DNA from: JBOFFC01 sp051648405
GTDB taxonomy: Bacteria; Planctomycetota; Planctomycetia; Pirellulales; Lacipirellulaceae
DNA length: 6,586 nt
NCBI GenBank assembly: GCA_051648405.1
Contig: JBOFFC010000189.1
Location: 1-6,586 of the forward strand
Direction of reading: 5' to 3'
Made by a program: the position numbers and the translations under genes. Shown here in pieces: positions 4,700 through 6,586 of this stretch. The stretch's first letter is position 1; every line of letters begins with the position of its first letter. Below the pieces are notes generated by a model. The model made no database searches and was not told the origin of the DNA. It was given only the letters and a program-made list of their open reading frames with translations.

Positions 4700-5228
4700 C
4701 TCGCCCGAACAGCTCCGCCGTGAAATGGCCGAAACGGCGGCCAGACTCTCACGAGCCGCCGCTGCGCTCGAAGCGCGTGTTTCGGAAACGATCGGATCGA
4801 CATCGGAGAGCGTCTCCGCGGCGGCCGAAGCGATCGGATCGGTAGCAACCTCGATCCACGGTGTCGTCAAGTCGATCAGCCAGACTTGCGACGCCCGACG
4901 CGTGTTCGAGCGGCGCCCGTGGACCGCCGTCGCGGCATCCGCGCTGGCGGGGTTTGTCGCCGGCGAGCTGGCGAGCGCGGCGCTCCGCGCAGCGACGCAC
5001 GAAGCCGGCCCCAACGGGAGCCCAAACGGAAAGCCGTCGCCCTCGACCGCCGAGACGACGGCCTCGCACAACGCCGCGGGAAGCGACCGCTGGGGGGGCT
5101 TCGGCTTGGCGGCGCTCGCGAACGTCGCGCAGGTCGTCGCCGCCCGCGCGGCGCCCCAAATTATCGACCGCTTGTTCTCTAACGACAACCAACCCACTTC
5201 CACGCTCTCTGAAGGAGAAACACTATGA
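4692..5228 (+). CDS. DUF3618/YqjD-like membrane protein
   Basis: This 178-residue protein begins MNNSPEQLRREMAETAARLS, the DUF3618-type opening (P-E-x-I/L-R-x-E-I-x-x-T-R), and continues as an Ala/Ser-rich amphipathic helix to about residue 65. RRPWTAVAASALAGFVAGEL (74-93) is a YqjD-like membrane anchor. A polar linker rich in Asn, Pro, Ser and Thr (105-133) and a second weakly hydrophobic helix (136-162) follow, which is more than YqjD proteins normally have. With the two preceding genes it resembles an expanded yqjD-yqjE-type set. The ATG at 4692 overlaps the preceding gene's end by 8 nt, and its stop overlaps the next ATG (ATGA, 5225-5228), so all three are probably translated together. 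Function is unknown. Confidence 0.75.
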   Translation: MNNSPEQLRREMAETAARLSRAAAALEARVSETIGSTSESVSAAAEAIGSVATSIHGVVKSISQTCDARRVFERRPWTAVAASALAGFVAGELASAALRAATHEAGPNGSPNGKPSPSTAETTASHNAAGSDRWGGFGLAALANVAQVVAARAAPQIIDRLFSNDNQPTSTLSEGETL

Positions 5229-5656
5229 GGCTCTCAATCCTAGGACTCATCGCCGTGATCGCGCTCGGTTGCGAGGACTTCGGTTCAAAGACGCCGGACA
5301 CGTCGTCCCCTCCCGCCGCTTCGACCACGGCGGCGCCCGGCGAGCAACTCGACGCCCCCATGGCGCCGGACAACACCGGCCTCAACGCCCGTGACGCCGA
5401 CGGGGATGCGATGACCCCGTTCGACCAGGGGAACACGACTGCCGACATCGCCGTGACGGCCGACATCCGCAAGCAGATCGTCGCCACGAGCATGTCGATC
5501 TCGGCGCAGAACGTGAAGGTCATGACCCAGGAGGGGAAGGTAACCCTGCGTGGGCCCGTGGCGAACGAGCAAGAGAAGGCCGAAGTCGAGCGGATCGCCG
5601 ACGCGGTGGCGGGCGCCGGCAACGTGGTAAGCGAGCTTCAAGTTGCGAACAAGTAA
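5225..5656 (+). CDS. BON-domain lipoprotein
   Basis: This 143-residue protein has a short signal MRLSILGLIAVIALGC, with a lipobox-like ALGC ending at C16. The residue after it is Glu, not Asp, so no E. coli-type inner-membrane retention signal is seen. A disordered Pro/Ala/Thr linker (about 20-70) leads to one BON domain at about 74-141: ADIAVTADIRKQIV, NVKVMTQEGKVTLRGPVANE, VERIADAVAGAGNVVSELQV. BON domains occur in OsmY and related osmotic-shock proteins and are thought to bind membrane surfaces; OsmY has two, this protein one. It is probably anchored in the outer membrane, facing the periplasm. GAAGGAG (5211-5217) precedes the ATG by 7 nt, and the start overlaps the upstream stop by 4 nt. 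The IS66 transposase gene ends 25 nt beyond its stop codon. Confidence 0.9.
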   Translation: MRLSILGLIAVIALGCEDFGSKTPDTSSPPAASTTAAPGEQLDAPMAPDNTGLNARDADGDAMTPFDQGNTTADIAVTADIRKQIVATSMSISAQNVKVMTQEGKVTLRGPVANEQEKAEVERIADAVAGAGNVVSELQVANK

Positions 5657-5672
5657 GTGGAAGGTACTTGTT
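5648..5672. repeat. 8-bp inverted repeat across the lipoprotein stop codon
   Basis: AACAAGTA (5648-5655) and TACTTGTT (5665-5672) are exact reverse complements 9 nt apart. The left arm is made of the last two sense codons and part of the TAA stop. As RNA this is an A+T-rich hairpin between two convergent genes and lacks a T-run. It lies where the insertion-sequence end should be, so it may mark the element's terminus or a preferred target. I cannot place the IS end exactly. Confidence 0.5.
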
Positions 5673-6586
5673 TACCGCGCGTCACCCGGTGAGTGGTAGG
5701 AGCAGCGGGCTCTTTCGAGCGTTTGCGAGCCAGAGGAGGGGGTCGAGTCGTTGCTGGGCGAGGGTGACGAGCAGGGTGGAGAGGGTTGCCTGAGCGAGCG
5801 CGCCGCGGTCGGTGCGGTTTCCGCCCCAGACCTTGCGGTTGACGACGGCCGGCCGGATCGCCTGCTCGGCGCGCCAGTTGGTGGCCTCGACGAGCCCCTG
5901 CCGCGGGAACTCGGGCGGCAAGAATTCGGGGCGTAGGAAGGTGAAGAGCTGGTCGGCGTGCGATTCGAGGAACTTGGCGAACCGTTCGTTCTTCGCGTGC
6001 GACTTGGGGCGTGCGACGAGCCTCGCCATCTGGGCCTGCAAGCGTCCACGCAGCACGCTCACGCCGCGGAGCGTCAGCCGGCCGGCGAGGAACCGGTCGC
6101 GTACGTCGAGCGACTGCTTGAGGAGCGACTTCACGGCGCGGGGGAAGCGCACGGCGCCACGCGTCGCCACGGCCAGCAGCTCGGCGCAGCGTCGCAGCAG
6201 GTGCGCCAGGCACTGCTGGTGGGAGCAGAGCGTGAAGGAGTCGTAGACCCCCCAGCCGTCGTGGACGAGCGTCCCCGACCACTCCCAGCCCAAGAGCTCG
6301 GCGAGCGGGCCCGAGTCGCGTTTCCGGTCGATCGCGTAGACCGTGGCCTTCTCCGTCGCGAAGGCGTGCAGCCAGGCGTTCTCGCCTCCTACTCGCCAGC
6401 CGGTCTCGTCCGCCGTCACCGCGGGCGAGCCGCGGACCAACTGCCTCGCGTCTTCTTCGGCCCGCTGGCACTTCTGGGCCGACCGCAGCGTCGAGCGGCA
6501 ACTCGTCGAGCGGCTGACCTTCATGCCGAAGAGTCTCGCCAGCAGCTCGCTCACCTTGCCGTGCGACAGGCCCAGCCGCTTGTTCA
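5657..6586 (-). mobile_element. IS66-type insertion sequence, one end only
   Basis: The element covers the transposase gene and runs off the right edge. Its left terminus must lie between the lipoprotein stop (5656) and the transposase stop (5682), or just inside the lipoprotein's 3' end. I do not recognise a canonical IS66 terminal repeat in those bases, and the target duplication cannot be seen without the other end. The start coordinate is therefore approximate. Confidence 0.65.
5682..6586 (-). CDS. IS66-family transposase (TnpC), 5' end beyond window
   Basis: The frame stays open from its stop (5684-5682) to the right edge, giving about 301 codons. A GTG at 6554 is internal, because the reading continues upstream as NKRLGLSHGK. 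Numbered from that GTG, the DDE residues are D49 (TADETGWRV), D99 (LVHDGWGVYDS) and E230 (NWRAEQAIRP). The IS66 signature SHQQCLAHLLRRC lies at 111-123, and NRKVWGGNRTDRGA follows the last acidic residue. Full IS66 TnpC is about 450-550 residues, so the N-terminal third or so (zinc-finger and helix-turn-helix part) is outside. No frameshift or stop interrupts the visible part, so the element may be active. TnpA and TnpB, if present, would also lie to the right. Confidence 0.93.
   Translation of the reverse strand, partial: NKRLGLSHGKVSELLARLFGMKVSRSTSCRSTLRSAQKCQRAEEDARQLVRGSPAVTADETGWRVGGENAWLHAFATEKATVYAIDRKRDSGPLAELLGWEWSGTLVHDGWGVYDSFTLCSHQQCLAHLLRRCAELLAVATRGAVRFPRAVKSLLKQSLDVRDRFLAGRLTLRGVSVLRGRLQAQMARLVARPKSHAKNERFAKFLESHADQLFTFLRPEFLPPEFPRQGLVEATNWRAEQAIRPAVVNRKVWGGNRTDRGALAQATLSTLLVTLAQQRLDPLLWLANARKSPLLLPLTG

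Noticed and set aside
3869..5203. Long (444-codon) minus-strand open frame across the YqjD/YqjE-like genes
   Set aside because: It is antisense to three coupled genes with family patterns and stop-to-start overlaps, and its translation is a low-complexity Ala/Arg shadow.

Overview
The window is high-G+C bacterial DNA, most likely from a planctomycete. That is an inference from family content: a twin-arginine signal at the left edge, a short BON-domain lipoprotein, DUF2294, DUF3309 and YqjD/YqjE-like membrane proteins, and an IS66 transposase. No single marker here settles the taxonomy.

Left part (1-1749): the start of a Tat-exported protein runs off the left edge on the minus strand. It is followed by a tRNA-Leu(UAA) on the plus strand and a DUF2294 (MpsC-like) gene on the minus strand. 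Three stretches of more than 300 bases carry no convincing gene (128-508, 595-924, 1306-1749). The last one holds a strong plus-strand intrinsic terminator with no gene upstream of it on that strand. It may end a small RNA, or lie in the leader of the next gene.

Central part (1750-5656): nine plus-strand genes run head to tail. In order they are a second, divergent DUF2294-like protein, CsrA, a GlsB/YeaQ-type membrane protein, a DUF3309 mini-membrane protein, a bacterioferritin-like di-iron protein, a YqjD/ElaB-like C-terminally anchored protein, a YqjE-like (holin III superfamily) protein, a DUF3618/YqjD-like membrane protein, and a BON-domain lipoprotein. Gaps are 137 nt or less. The last four genes are spaced by 3 nt or overlap by 8 and 4 nt, so at least these form an operon. 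The content suggests an envelope, osmotic and oxidative stress cassette: small inner-membrane proteins, a membrane-anchored protein set resembling E. coli yqjD-yqjE, an iron-handling protein, a periplasm-facing lipoprotein, and a post-transcriptional regulator. The cassette function is inferred; the family calls are seen in the sequence.

Right part (5657-6586): an IS66-family transposase gene on the minus strand converges on the cassette. Its 5' end lies beyond the right edge. It stops 25 nt after the lipoprotein stop codon, so the cassette's right boundary is an insertion-sequence end. An 8-bp inverted repeat spans the lipoprotein stop codon at this junction.
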